Below, piece by piece: positions 48,566-58,064 of a stretch of DNA of 64,000 nt. This stretch comes from Deinococcus sp. JMULE3. GTDB taxonomy: Bacteria > Deinococcota > Deinococci > Deinococcales > Deinococcaceae. Numbering within the stretch: position 1 is the first letter of the stretch; each line of letters starts with the position of its first letter. The notes beneath the pieces are model-generated. The model saw only the letters and a program-made list of their open reading frames with translations. It was not told where the DNA came from and did not search any database. The position numbers and the translations under genes were made by a program. The DNA is taken from assembly GCF_013337115.1 (NCBI RefSeq), contig NZ_SGWE01000001.1, positions 65,001-129,000 on the forward strand, read 5' to 3'.

Positions 48566-50449
48566 GTGAATTTCACCGACGAGCGGCTCGCCCGCCTGAA
48601 ACACGCCACGCGCATGGCGGTCACCCGCCAGGACGCCCCCCCCAGCTGGGGACCGGCCCCGGCGGGCCTGCCACTCCCGGGCCAACCACTGCCGGTCCAG
48701 TCACGACCAGTCCAGCCACCCGCGTGGCCCGACCCCACCCCACGCGTCCGGCGCGTTCCCGCCCGCCTGATCGCGGCGCCGTCCCGACCCGCACCACCCG
48801 CGCCCACGGCCGCCGGGTGGCCTGATCCGGCGCCCGCCCAGGACTGGCCTGCCCCAGACTGGCCCGCTCAGGAGTCGCCCGCTCCACACGGACACGCTGA
48901 GAGCTGGTCTGCCGCGCCTCTCCCGGCCGCCCCCCGGACGCCTGACGCGACTCCCGACCCGTACGGGGATCACGCGGCGCTGCTCGCGGCGGGCCTGCGG
49001 GAGACGCCCCCACCGAGCCTGCCACCCGCCCCGGCCCCCGCCAGCCATCCTCCGACCGCCCAATCTCCTGCGGTCCAGGCTCCTATGGTTCAGGCTCCGG
49101 CCCCCATGGTCCCCGCTCCCCAGGCGGCGGACCTCCAGCCGCGCCCGCTGCGCGCCGCGTCGTTCGCGGAAGCCCTGGCGCTGAACACCGCGCCCACCCA
49201 GGAAGGGGCCGCGCCAGCGTCCCCCACGGCTGCACCGACGATCGGAGCAACCGCACCCGATCAACGCACCACCCAGGTCACCACGGCGCCCACAACGTCA
49301 CTGGCCGAAACGCCACTTGCGCCCGCACCCACCGCTTCACCCGCCGCAACGCAGGCCGACACTGCACAGCCGCGTTCTCCAACCGCCGCGCAGGAACCGG
49401 CCGCGTCGGCACCCGTCGGCACCCAGCCCGCGACCCCTGCCCACGCCGTACCGACCACCGCGCAGACGCCGGTCACAGACACATTCGACGACCGGGCCAC
49501 CGGTCCAGAGCGGAACGTGGCCGACACCCGGACTTCGGCGCCGCCCCAGGCGCCGTCAGAGTCGTCCATCCATGACGACCGGACGGTGGCCGCCCGGAAC
49601 ACCCAGGAACCGGTCAGACCGGCCCAGGTGCCCACCCGGACGCCGTTCAGCGAGGCGCCGATGAACGAAGCGCCGATGATCGAGGCGCCCGTCACCGCTG
49701 CTCCGGTCCAAGAGGCGCGCCCCGAGCCAGCCCCACCTGAACCCGCACAGCCCGAGGCGAGCGTTCCTCCTCAGGTGAGCGTGCCCGAGGTCACTGCCGG
49801 ACCACAGGCACCTGCGGCGCAGACCAGCGTGCCGGACACCGACTCGCAGGACCTGCAGGCGCAGCGGGACGCGCAGGCGCGCGAACGGCAGGAGCTTGAG
49901 GCGCTGCTGCGCGGCGGGAACAACGACATTCCCGTGCGCCTGCCGCGCCGCCCCCGTCCGGTGCCCCTGCGCGCCCCCGCCCCGCCGCCCGAACCGGAGG
50001 AGGTGAAGGTCGCGCCGCCCATCCCCACGGACGTGTCGCAGAACATCCTGGCGCGCCTGAACCGCTTCGCGGAACTGGAAGCCGCCGGGGAGACCGACGA
50101 GAGCGCCATTCCCTTCGGGCAGCTGGAGAACTGGCAGGATCACCACCCGGAACGCAACGTCGCCGCGCCGGGCGACCCGTCCCCAGTCCCGGCGCCCACG
50201 CCGCGCCCGGAGGCCGCCCCAGCCACGCCGAGCACCTCGGCGCGCGTCCGCGCCCGCAGCCGGGGTCAGGGCCGTGAACCGCAGGCACAGCGGCAGGAGG
50301 CGGCAGACAGCGACGAGGAACCCGAGCGAGGTCCGGCGCAGGCCCACCCACACGACGCGCCACCGCCGGAACAGGTGGACGGGGCGCCGCCGACAGGGGG
50401 ATCGGAGCCGGCCCCCCGACGCCCACGCCCCGTCCGGTTTCTGGGGTGA
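48566..50449 (+). CDS. Proline-rich 627-residue eCIS operon protein
   Basis: No family recognised. The N-terminal 25 residues (NFTDERLARLKHATRMAV) look helical. About 400 residues of Pro/Ala/Thr-rich disordered sequence follow. A conserved-looking C-terminal part (about 440-540) has QERQELEALLRGGNNDIPVR-like and VSQNILARLNRFAELEAAG helices, then a charged tail. It sits between the second tube protein and the DUF4157 protein and overlaps the latter by 4 bases. It could be a length-determining or cargo-linking component, since no classical tape-measure protein was found. An AAGGAG precedes the GTG start. Confidence 0.7.
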   Translation: MNFTDERLARLKHATRMAVTRQDAPPSWGPAPAGLPLPGQPLPVQSRPVQPPAWPDPTPRVRRVPARLIAAPSRPAPPAPTAAGWPDPAPAQDWPAPDWPAQESPAPHGHAESWSAAPLPAAPRTPDATPDPYGDHAALLAAGLRETPPPSLPPAPAPASHPPTAQSPAVQAPMVQAPAPMVPAPQAADLQPRPLRAASFAEALALNTAPTQEGAAPASPTAAPTIGATAPDQRTTQVTTAPTTSLAETPLAPAPTASPAATQADTAQPRSPTAAQEPAASAPVGTQPATPAHAVPTTAQTPVTDTFDDRATGPERNVADTRTSAPPQAPSESSIHDDRTVAARNTQEPVRPAQVPTRTPFSEAPMNEAPMIEAPVTAAPVQEARPEPAPPEPAQPEASVPPQVSVPEVTAGPQAPAAQTSVPDTDSQDLQAQRDAQARERQELEALLRGGNNDIPVRLPRRPRPVPLRAPAPPPEPEEVKVAPPIPTDVSQNILARLNRFAELEAAGETDESAIPFGQLENWQDHHPERNVAAPGDPSPVPAPTPRPEAAPATPSTSARVRARSRGQGREPQAQRQEAADSDEEPERGPAQAHPHDAPPPEQVDGAPPTGGSEPAPRRPRPVRFLG

Positions 50450-53400
50450 ATCCGGTCACGACGCCGCCCACGGGCGCCCGGCCCGCGCCTGCCGAGGCGG
50501 TCAGCACGCCCGACCCGCTGCGTCCAGAGGCCGCGCCGCCACGCTCAGCGGACCCCGAAGCACCCGACTCGCCGGTTCGTCAGGACCCGCCGGACCGTCG
50601 CCCGGCATCCACCCCGCCTCCTGCGGCACGCCCCGACCTCGTCCCAGCGGCCGCGCGGCTGCCGGTCGCCCGCGCGGACGCGGCGCCTCATGCCCGTGAG
50701 GACACCGCCGCACCCTCCCGACTGCCGCCCCGCCCCACGACCCCGCCGGTCCACGCGGGGGACGAGGCGACCATTCCCGCTGCCGAGGTTACCGCTGCCG
50801 ACGTTGCCGCCACCGACGTTCCAGTCGCCGCCCCGGAGGAGACCGGAGGCCCGAACCGGTCACCGGGCAGCCCGGAACAGGACGGCCCGCCGGGCAGGAC
50901 CGCCGCTCCGGCTCCGCTGGAGGCTGGGGCAGCTGCCCCTCTCCTGCCTGCCCTTCTCCTGCCTGCTCCGGGGGTGACCATGCCCGGTCCCGCCCCGACC
51001 GGGCACCACACGCCCGTCACGAATGCAGCGCCGCTGGAGGCCGGTCCGGTGGACCTCCGGACCACTCCGCCGCAACCGGACCCGACCGGAGCGCCCCGGT
51101 CGCGGGCCGTCGCCGCGCGGACCGTGCGTCCACCCGCACGGCCCAACGAGAGTCCCCGGAACGTGCCCCCGGCATCCCCGCCCCCGGTCACCGCCCCACC
51201 GCTCACCCAAGCACTGGTCAGCCAAGCACTGGTCAGCCCAGCACTGGTCACCCCGGCACCCATCCCGACGTCGCCCCTCGTGCAGAGATCGACTGACCCG
51301 TTCACGGATCGGACCACCCCTGTACCTGCGCCACGCCCGGCACCCGACGCGCCGCCGCACCGCTCGACGGGTCTGCTCGGGGTAGACGTTTCTGAACATC
51401 GTTCACCCGAGGTCGGTGACCCACCCGTCCCCGTTCCGACCGCGCCAGCACCCGCCCATGCACCCATCGGCCGCAGCGTCCCGGCCCCGGCGACCGCACC
51501 GGCGGGTCCCGCCACCGTCGACTGGCCTCGGCGGTCCGCCGACCCGATGGCGGACGGGCAGGACCTCACGGTCCCGGCACCAGGTCCGGCACCCGTGGAG
51601 CAGGCATCGGCACTCACAGGGTGGGAAGCGGCGGCACGCCTCTCGCCGCTGGTCCCCTCGCCACTGGTCCCCTCGCCGCTGGTCTCTGCGGCGCCCGGTC
51701 AGTCTGATCCCATCGCCGGGGTGGACGGCACGCCACCCTGGGCAACCCCGCAGAACGTGGTCCCGATCCAGGCTGCGCCGCTGCCCGCAGACTGGACAGT
51801 GTCCTGGCTGTCCGGGCCTGCCACCCCCACCATGTCCGGCTCCCTGCCGGCCCCCGGCACGGTGGACGTGAACGGACCGGTCGACCGGCTCGTCTCAGCG
51901 TCGCCCCTGGACACGCTGGGGGCAACGCCCGACCGCCGGACCGGTCATCCTGCGTGGACGTCCGGTCCGGCCCGCGGGGTGCCTGCGCCGGTGCTGCCAT
52001 GGGGCACTCAGGCGGGTCCAGCCCTTCCGGCATCCCTTCACGATGCAGGAGGCTGGCGGGCAGCGCTGCAGCAGGGCGGGATGCCCGCGCCCCTGCTGCC
52101 GCTGAGCGCGCCCCTGCTGCCGCTGAGCGCGGACCCGCTGCCCGGCCAGACGATGGTGGACCGCCCGGCATCGGCTGCGCCGACACTGAGCGGCCCATCC
52201 CGCTCGACCGTGGCGGGCGCCTTCCCGGTGGTCACCGCGCCGCGCCCACCCATCCCACCGGCCGCTCCCGCACCGGCCCTGGAGAACTCGCCAGCGGTCC
52301 AGCGTGGCCTGCCGCCCGTCGGGAACGGTCCGGTCCGCACCAGTCCGTTCACGGGCGCGCAGGAGGCAGCCGCGCAGGACGTGGCGGGCGACCTCCCGGA
52401 GCGAATCGGCGGCCCTCCCGCGGCCGGTCTGCCCGGAGTGCCGCACGTTCCGGAGGTCGCGTCCCCGGACGACAGCACCCGGACCCTCCTGACGCACGCC
52501 ACCCGGACGCCGGGGGTCAGCCCCGTGACCTCGCGCCCGGCTCACGCCGTGACCCCGGACCTGAGGGGCAGCGCGGTTCAACCGGTCTACCCCGGCGCGC
52601 CCCTGCTGTCGCCCGCCGCGTCACGCCGCGCGGCACCCGGTCCCCAGCTCAAGGCCGCCCCTGCGGGCCGCACCCGCACGGGCACGGATCAGGCGGTCCT
52701 GGCGGCGCTGGAGCACGCGCTGGCCCGCGACGGGCACGGCGCGCCGCTGTCGCCCGGCGAGCAGGTCGCCCTGCGGGGGGTGCTGGGGACGAGTGTCGCG
52801 GACGTGCGGGTCGTGCGCCGCCCCGAGGTCACTCCGGCGCTGCGCGCGGCCCGCGCCGACGGCCTGACGGTCAGGGAGACGGTGTTCCTGCCGCACGACG
52901 TGCCGCTGGGCAGCGCGGCGGGGCTGGCGCTGGCGGCACACGAGGTCACGCACGCCCGGCGCGCGCGCGATCCGCTGTTCGTCCCGGCGGCCCTGACCCG
53001 CCCGGAGAGGCCCCAGTCGGTGGGCCGTCCCGCTCCCGCGGATGAGGAAGGCGTGGCCCTCGCCACCGAACACGCCGCGTTCGCGCAGGCCGACCCCACA
53101 CGCCAGTCCAGGGCGGATGCGCCGCGCCGCGCGCCGGGCCTGCCCGCCCCGTGGGAACCGCTGCCCGCCTGGGACGCACCGGACCTGCCTGCGCGCCCGT
53201 CCGTGAGTGCGGACGCGTGGGCACCCGCGGTTCCGTCCGTACCGGCGCCCGACCAGTCGGTGTCCGCCGCGCTTCCCGCCGCACCGCCCCCGGCCACCAC
53301 GCCGCTGTGGCACGCGGCCGCCACCGACCGCGCGCCCGCCCCGGCCGCGAAACCGGCCCGACCACCCGAGGATCAGGCGGTGGGCCGCCGCGCCCAGCCG

Positions 53401-53490
53401 CGCAGCAGCGTGGACCTGGATCAGGTGGCGCGCGAGGTGTACGCCCGCCTGCGCGAGCGACTGAGTCAGGAACTGCGGCGGCTGAACTGA
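50446..53490 (+). CDS. Proline-rich protein with DUF4157 metallopeptidase domain
   Basis: A 1014-residue protein. Residues 1-730 are Pro/Ala-rich and disordered with short tandem repeats. Residues about 745-890 form a DUF4157 domain: LSPGEQVALRGVLGTSVADVRVV, FLPHDVPLGSAAGLALAAHEVTHARRA, with the zinc-peptidase motif HEVTH at 832-836. The C-terminus ends in the helix DLDQVAREVYARLRERLSQE. DUF4157 proteins are strongly associated with eCIS loci and often carry toxins; no separate toxin domain is seen here, so it may be a processing peptidase or the cargo itself. A long hairpin follows the stop. Confidence 0.85.
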   Translation: MNPVTTPPTGARPAPAEAVSTPDPLRPEAAPPRSADPEAPDSPVRQDPPDRRPASTPPPAARPDLVPAAARLPVARADAAPHAREDTAAPSRLPPRPTTPPVHAGDEATIPAAEVTAADVAATDVPVAAPEETGGPNRSPGSPEQDGPPGRTAAPAPLEAGAAAPLLPALLLPAPGVTMPGPAPTGHHTPVTNAAPLEAGPVDLRTTPPQPDPTGAPRSRAVAARTVRPPARPNESPRNVPPASPPPVTAPPLTQALVSQALVSPALVTPAPIPTSPLVQRSTDPFTDRTTPVPAPRPAPDAPPHRSTGLLGVDVSEHRSPEVGDPPVPVPTAPAPAHAPIGRSVPAPATAPAGPATVDWPRRSADPMADGQDLTVPAPGPAPVEQASALTGWEAAARLSPLVPSPLVPSPLVSAAPGQSDPIAGVDGTPPWATPQNVVPIQAAPLPADWTVSWLSGPATPTMSGSLPAPGTVDVNGPVDRLVSASPLDTLGATPDRRTGHPAWTSGPARGVPAPVLPWGTQAGPALPASLHDAGGWRAALQQGGMPAPLLPLSAPLLPLSADPLPGQTMVDRPASAAPTLSGPSRSTVAGAFPVVTAPRPPIPPAAPAPALENSPAVQRGLPPVGNGPVRTSPFTGAQEAAAQDVAGDLPERIGGPPAAGLPGVPHVPEVASPDDSTRTLLTHATRTPGVSPVTSRPAHAVTPDLRGSAVQPVYPGAPLLSPAASRRAAPGPQLKAAPAGRTRTGTDQAVLAALEHALARDGHGAPLSPGEQVALRGVLGTSVADVRVVRRPEVTPALRAARADGLTVRETVFLPHDVPLGSAAGLALAAHEVTHARRARDPLFVPAALTRPERPQSVGRPAPADEEGVALATEHAAFAQADPTRQSRADAPRRAPGLPAPWEPLPAWDAPDLPARPSVSADAWAPAVPSVPAPDQSVSAALPAAPPPATTPLWHAAATDRAPAPAAKPARPPEDQAVGRRAQPRSSVDLDQVAREVYARLRERLSQELRRLN
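51211..51255. repeat. Three tandem 15-bp units in the DUF4157 gene
   Basis: GCACTGGTCAGCCMA is repeated at 51211, 51226 and 51241 (last copy diverged), encoding ALVSQ/ALVSP/ALVTP. Confidence 0.75.
51643..51687. repeat. Three tandem 15-bp units in the DUF4157 gene
   Basis: TCGCCRCTGGTCCCC occurs at 51643 and 51658 with a diverged copy at 51673, encoding SPLVP repeats. Confidence 0.75.
52087..52128. repeat. Two perfect tandem 21-bp units in the DUF4157 gene
   Basis: Positions 52087-52107 and 52108-52128 are identical and encode two copies of APLLPLS. Confidence 0.8.
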
Positions 53491-53545
53491 CCGGACAGGT
53501 GAGGGGCGCCGCGATTCACGCCGCGGCGCCCCTCGCCTGTCCGGT
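53490..53545. terminator. Long bidirectional terminator hairpin
   Basis: A 24-bp stem (53490-53513 with 53522-53545, only one imperfect pair) closes an 8-base loop. It lies between the convergent ends of the DUF4157 gene and fruR, so it can stop transcription from both sides. There is no long U-run. Confidence 0.85.
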
Positions 53546-54313
53546 TCAGGCGCTGTCGTGGACTGTGACGCCGGCTTCTTCGAAGGCGCAGCGGGCGACG
53601 GGGCCGGCGTGGTCGGTGACCCAGTTGTGGATCTGGTTCAGGGTGGCGAAGGTGGCGAAGCCCGTGGGGCCCCATTTGCTGTGGTCGGCGATGAGGACGG
53701 TGCGTGTGGCCTGGGTCATGATGGCGGCTTTCTGCTGCGCCTCGATGAGGTTGCTGTTGGTCAGGCCGCGGGTGGGGTCGATGCTGGTGCAGCCGACCAG
53801 GAAGAGGTCGTAGCGGTAGCGGCGGATGGTGTCGAGGGCGTCGGGGCCGGTGAGGCTGTACGTGCTGCCGTAGAGTTCGCCGCCGACGACGTAGAGGGGG
53901 CATTCGCCGTTGAGTTCGTAGGCGACGTCGATGCCGTGGGTGACGACGCGCAGGGTGCGGGTCAGTTGCGGCGCGCGTTTCAGGGCGTGGGCGACGGCCT
54001 GGGCGGTGGTGCCCGCGTCGAGGTAGAGGGTCTGGCCGGGCTGGATGAGGTTCAGGGCGGTCTGGGCGAGGCGGGTCTTGGCGTCCTGGTGGAGCTGCTG
54101 CCGGTCGGCGTACTGCTGGTCCTGGCTGGCGAGGGCCGCGCCGCCGTGGAGTTTGCGGATCAGGCCGCGGCTGGCGAGCAGGTCGAGGTCGCGGCGGGTG
54201 GTGGCGCCGCTGACGCCGAGCGCTTCGGTCAGGGCGGTGGTGCGCATGCGGCCGTTCCGGGAGAGCAGGTCGAGGATGCGCTGGAGGCGGTCCTCCGCGA
54301 GGGGAGCGTTCAT
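53546..54313 (-). CDS. fruR: DeoR-family repressor of the fructose operon
   Basis: A 255-residue DeoR-type regulator. The winged helix (6-60: [36 protein letters not shown]) precedes a sugar-phosphate-sensing domain (75-240) with [35 protein letters not shown] and LIADHSKWG. Fructose 1-phosphate is the usual effector of such FruR proteins. It is divergent from fruB, and the phased 10-bp repeats between them are the probable operator. The C-terminus converges on the eCIS operon. Confidence 0.93.
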   Translation of the reverse strand: MNAPLAEDRLQRILDLLSRNGRMRTTALTEALGVSGATTRRDLDLLASRGLIRKLHGGAALASQDQQYADRQQLHQDAKTRLAQTALNLIQPGQTLYLDAGTTAQAVAHALKRAPQLTRTLRVVTHGIDVAYELNGECPLYVVGGELYGSTYSLTGPDALDTIRRYRYDLFLVGCTSIDPTRGLTNSNLIEAQQKAAIMTQATRTVLIADHSKWGPTGFATFATLNQIHNWVTDHAGPVARCAFEEAGVTVHDSA

Positions 54314-54405
54314 CTCTGCTCATGGTAGCGCGTGGGGTGTGGGGGGCGTGTGGGTGGGTTTCTGCCGTGGTGGTGCGGGTGTCCAGGCAAGGGTGATCGG
54401 GGCAC

Positions 54406-54434
54406 TTGATGGTCAGGCCAATGTCAACTATGAT
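54406..54434 (+). promoter_or_regulatory. fruBKA promoter
   Basis: TTGATG (54406-54411) and TATGAT (54429-54434) with a 17-base spacer form a near-consensus promoter, unusually good for this GC-rich window. It lies 87 bases before the fruB ATG. Confidence 0.7.
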
Positions 54435-54473
54435 CGAAATTGCTCAAAATTGATCACGATTCGTCAGGAATCG
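54424..54473. promoter_or_regulatory. Five phased 10-bp direct repeats, probable FruR operator
   Basis: Consecutive decamers TCAACTATGA, TCGAAATTGC, TCAAAATTGA, TCACGATTCG and TCAGGAATCG begin at 54424, 54434, 54444, 54454 and 54464. Each starts with TC and the best agreement is around AAATTG. The array spans the -10 and the presumed start site. Direct repeats on one DNA face are typical of DeoR-family operators. Confidence 0.6.
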
Positions 54474-54520
54474 GCAGGCGAGCGGGTGGCTGTCCCGCTC
54501 TCCGCACAGGAGAAGCAACC

Positions 54521-57025
54521 ATGATCAACCTCCCCCGCTCACTGATCCGCCTCGGCGCGCAGGCCAGCAGCAAACAGGCCGCCATCGAACAGGTCGCCGC
54601 CCTGCTGGCCCAGGCGGGCCGCGTCGACCCCGCCTACCTGGGCGGCATGCTCGCCCGTGAAGGTCAGGCGAACACCTACCTGGGCAGCGGCATCGCCATC
54701 CCGCACGGCACACCCGACACCCGCCACCTCATCCGCCAGACCGGCATCGCCGTGCTGCAACTCCCGCAGGGCGTCGCCTGGGGCGAGGGCGGCGAGACCG
54801 TCCGCCTCGTGGTGGGGATCGCGGCGGCCAGCGACGAGCACCTCGACATCCTGCGCCGCCTGACCCGCGTGCTGGCCGACGACGCGCTGGTCGAGCAGCT
54901 CTCGACGACCGCCGACCCGGCCCTGGTGCAGCGCGCCCTGACCGGCGAGGCCACCGCCGAGGACGCCGCGCCCGTCAGCGACCCGGAGCTGCCCTTCAGC
55001 GCGCAGGTCACGCTGCCCAACCCGCTGGGCATGCACGCCCGGCCCGGCACGATGCTCGCCAATCTGGTGCGGCGTCTGGGCGCGCGCGTGCGCGTCGAGC
55101 ACGGCGGGCAGAGCGCGGACGCACTGCGACTGATGGAACTGCTCAGCCTGGGATTGAAGCGCGGCAGCGTCCTGACGGTGCGGGCCGACAGCGAGGCCGC
55201 GCTGGGCGCCGTGACCGACGCGATCCGCGCCGGGCTGGGCGACGACCTGAGCCTGAGCGCCCCGGCCGCGCCCGTGCGGCGCGAGGCCGACTGGCGCCCC
55301 ACGCAGGTCGGCGCGACCATCGAGGGCGTTCCGGCCAGCGACGGCCTGGTGATCGGCGAGACCCGCGTGTACCGCCCGGCCGACCTGCACGTCACGGACC
55401 AGCCCGGCGAGGCCGCCGCGCAGGCGCAGGCGCTGGACGACGCGCTGAACGCCGCCGCCGCCGAACTGGACGGCCTGATCGAGCAGCAGGCCCAGGCGGG
55501 GCACGCCGACCGCGCCGCGATCTTCCGCGCGCACCGTGAACTCCTGACCGACGAGGGCACCGTGCAGGACGCCGTGAACCTCGTGCTGGACGGGCACGGC
55601 GCCGCCTGGGCGTACCAGCGGGCCAGCGGCGAGCGCATCGCGCAGTTGCAGAAACTCGACGATCCGACCCTCGCCGCGCGGGCCACCGACCTGGGCGACG
55701 TGCAGCGCCGCGTGCTGCGCCGCCTGCTGGGCCTGGGCGAGGACCACCTGGAGGGCGCCGCCCCCGCGATCCTGCTCGCGCCGGACCTGACGCCCAGCGA
55801 CACCGCGCGCTTCAGCGAGGGGAGCCTGCTGGGCTTCGTGACCGCGCAGGGCGGCCCGACCAGCCACACCGCGATCATCGCGCGCGGGCTGGGCCTGCCC
55901 GCCGTGGTGGCCGCCGGGACCGGCCTGCTGGACGTGCCGGACGGCACCCCCGCCATCCTCGACGGGCAGGCGGGTGCCCTGTACCTGAACCCGTCGGCGG
56001 CGGACGTGCAGGCGGCCCGCGCCCGGCAGGAGACGCTGCGGGCCGAACTGGACCGCGCCCGCGCCGACCGGCACCGCCCCGGCGCGACCCGCGACGGCGC
56101 CCGCGTGGAGATCGCCGCGAACATCAACCGCGCCGCCGCCGCACCTGGCGCGCTGGACGCCGGGGCCGAGGGCGTGGGCCTGATGCGCACCGAGTTCCTG
56201 TTCCTCGAACGTGACAGTGTCCCGACCGAGGATGAGCAGGAACGCGAGTACCGCGCTATGGCCGAGGCCCTGGGCGAGCGCCCGCTGATCATCCGCACGC
56301 TGGACATCGGCGGGGACAAGGACGTGCCGTACCTGGGCCTGGAACGCGAGGACAACTCCTTCCTGGGCCTGCGCGGCATCCGGTTGTGCTTCGAGCGTCC
56401 GGACCTGTTCCTGCCGCAGCTGCGCGCCATCGTGCGCGTCGCCAGGGACCACCCGAACGTGCACGTCATGTTCCCGATGATCAGCACCCTGGAGGACTTC
56501 CGCCGCGCCCGCGCGCTGCTCGATGACGTGCGCGCCGAGCTGGACGCGCCGCGCATCCCGCTGGGCGTGATGATCGAGGTGCCGTCCGCCGCGCTGCTGG
56601 CGCCTCAGCTGGCGCCCGAGGTGGACTTCTTCAGCGTCGGCACGAACGACCTGACGCAGTACACCCTGGCGATGGACCGCCTGCACCCGCAGCTGGCCCG
56701 CCAGACCGACGCGATGCACCCGGCCGTGCTGCAACTCGTGGCGCTGACCGTGCAGGCCGCCGAGGCGCACGGGAAGTGGGTGGGCGTGTGTGGCGGCGCC
56801 GCCGGGGACGAGGTGGGCGCGCTGATCCTGACCGGGCTGGGCGTGAAGGAACTGTCGGTCAGCGCCCCGCAGATCCCGGCCGTGAAGGCCGCGCTGCGGC
56901 AGCACGACCTCGCGGCGCTGCGCGACCTAGCCGCCCGCGCGCTGACGCAGCCCGACGCGGCGAGCGTGCGCGCCCTGACCCGCACCCTGAGTCCGAACCC
57001 GCAGGATCCCGAGGTCCGCGCGTGA
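54521..57025 (+). CDS. fruB: Fused fructose PTS EIIA-HPr-EI protein
   Basis: An 834-residue multiphosphoryl transfer protein. The order is EIIA-Fru (1-150, phospho-His H62 in AIPHGT), HPr/FPr (165-255, H172 in GMHARPGT) and Enzyme I (about 270-834, H449 in [20 protein letters not shown], then [21 protein letters not shown] and the Cys in [10 protein letters not shown]). It passes phosphate from phosphoenolpyruvate to FruA without separate general PTS proteins. The ATG at 54521 has CAGGAGA upstream; a longer in-frame start lies inside the operator region and is unlikely. It overlaps fruK by 4 bases. Confidence 0.96.
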   Translation: MINLPRSLIRLGAQASSKQAAIEQVAALLAQAGRVDPAYLGGMLAREGQANTYLGSGIAIPHGTPDTRHLIRQTGIAVLQLPQGVAWGEGGETVRLVVGIAAASDEHLDILRRLTRVLADDALVEQLSTTADPALVQRALTGEATAEDAAPVSDPELPFSAQVTLPNPLGMHARPGTMLANLVRRLGARVRVEHGGQSADALRLMELLSLGLKRGSVLTVRADSEAALGAVTDAIRAGLGDDLSLSAPAAPVRREADWRPTQVGATIEGVPASDGLVIGETRVYRPADLHVTDQPGEAAAQAQALDDALNAAAAELDGLIEQQAQAGHADRAAIFRAHRELLTDEGTVQDAVNLVLDGHGAAWAYQRASGERIAQLQKLDDPTLAARATDLGDVQRRVLRRLLGLGEDHLEGAAPAILLAPDLTPSDTARFSEGSLLGFVTAQGGPTSHTAIIARGLGLPAVVAAGTGLLDVPDGTPAILDGQAGALYLNPSAADVQAARARQETLRAELDRARADRHRPGATRDGARVEIAANINRAAAAPGALDAGAEGVGLMRTEFLFLERDSVPTEDEQEREYRAMAEALGERPLIIRTLDIGGDKDVPYLGLEREDNSFLGLRGIRLCFERPDLFLPQLRAIVRVARDHPNVHVMFPMISTLEDFRRARALLDDVRAELDAPRIPLGVMIEVPSAALLAPQLAPEVDFFSVGTNDLTQYTLAMDRLHPQLARQTDAMHPAVLQLVALTVQAAEAHGKWVGVCGGAAGDEVGALILTGLGVKELSVSAPQIPAVKAALRQHDLAALRDLAARALTQPDAASVRALTRTLSPNPQDPEVRA

Positions 57026-57987
57026 GCGTCACGCCGCGCGTCCTGACCGTCACCCTGAACCCCGCGCTGGACCTGACCGTGCAGGCGGCGGGCTGGCAGC
57101 GGGGCGAGGTGAACGCCGCCCAGGGCGCGCAGCAGGACGCGGGCGGCAAGGGCGTGAATGTGGCCGCCATCCTGGCCGACTGGGGCGCCCCGGTCGCCGC
57201 GACCGGCCTGCTGGGCCGCGACAACGCCGCCCCGTTCGAGACGCTGTTCCGCGACAAGGGCGTCAGCGACGAGTTCGTGCGCGTGCCCGGCGCGACCCGC
57301 GTGGGCCTGAAACTGGTGGACCCCGCGCGCGGCGACACCACCGACCTGAACCTGCCGGGCCTGACCGTCAGCGCCCGCGCGCTGGCGCACCTGCAGGCGA
57401 CGCTGCGCTCGCAGCCCGCCGGGGTGGAGGTCGTGGCGCTGTGCGGGAGCCTCCCGCCGGGCGTCCACGCGAGCTTCTACGCCGAGGAGGTCGCCCGCCT
57501 GCGCGAGCAGGGGCGCTTCGTGGCGCTGGACACCAGCGGCGAGGCCCTGCGCGCCGCGCTGACGGCCGACACGCTGCCGCAGCTGATCAAACCGAACATC
57601 CACGAGCTGGAGGCCGCACTCGGTCACCCGCTGCCCACCGACGCCGACGTTCTGGCTGCCGCGCGCGAGCTGATCCGCCGCGGCGCCGAACTGGTCGCCG
57701 TGTCGCAGGGCGAACGCGGCGCGCTGCTCGTCACCGCGCAGGAGGCCGTGTTCGCCCGCCCGCCGCGCGTGACCGTGCAGAGCACCGTCGGCGCCGGGGA
57801 CGCGATGGTCGCCGGACTGATCAGCGCCCGCCTGGACGGCCTGAGCCTCGAAGGTGCCGCCCGGCGCGCCACGTCGTTCAGTGCGGGCAGCATCACCCGC
57901 CTGGGCGCGCACCTGCCGCCCCGCGCCGAGCTGGACGCCCTGGCCGCGCTGGTGCAGGTCGAGCCCGCCCAGCCTCTGACCGCCTGA
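57022..57987 (+). CDS. fruK: 1-phosphofructokinase
   Basis: A 321-residue PfkB-family kinase that phosphorylates fructose 1-phosphate to fructose 1,6-bisphosphate. Motifs: [11 protein letters not shown] at the N-terminus, [30 protein letters not shown] and the anion hole/catalytic loop [12 protein letters not shown]. The GTG start overlaps the fruB stop. Its position between the PTS genes completes the fructose route into glycolysis. Confidence 0.96.
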   Translation: MSVTPRVLTVTLNPALDLTVQAAGWQRGEVNAAQGAQQDAGGKGVNVAAILADWGAPVAATGLLGRDNAAPFETLFRDKGVSDEFVRVPGATRVGLKLVDPARGDTTDLNLPGLTVSARALAHLQATLRSQPAGVEVVALCGSLPPGVHASFYAEEVARLREQGRFVALDTSGEALRAALTADTLPQLIKPNIHELEAALGHPLPTDADVLAAARELIRRGAELVAVSQGERGALLVTAQEAVFARPPRVTVQSTVGAGDAMVAGLISARLDGLSLEGAARRATSFSAGSITRLGAHLPPRAELDALAALVQVEPAQPLTA

Positions 57988-57998
57988 CCCCTGCGCCC

Positions 57999-58050
57999 CA
58001 CAACCCACAACCCACAACCCACAACCCACAACCCACAACCCACAACCCAC
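57999..58050. repeat. Seven copies of the heptamer CACAACC
   Basis: CACAACC is repeated seven times without change (57999-58047), followed by CAC. The array fills most of the fruK-fruA gap and ends 4 bases before the AGGAGA Shine-Dalgarno of fruA. Perfect short repeats of this kind vary in copy number by slippage. Confidence 0.95.
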
Positions 58051-58064
58051 TCTCAGGAGAACAT

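Noticed and set aside
45114..53490. The eCIS as a prophage
   Set aside because: No integrase, terminase, capsid, portal or lysis gene is present, and the Pvc16, AAA+ ATPase and DUF4157 genes are eCIS hallmarks.
57999..58050. CACAACC array as a CRISPR
   Set aside because: Units are 7 bp with no spacers and no cas genes nearby; it is a simple tandem repeat.
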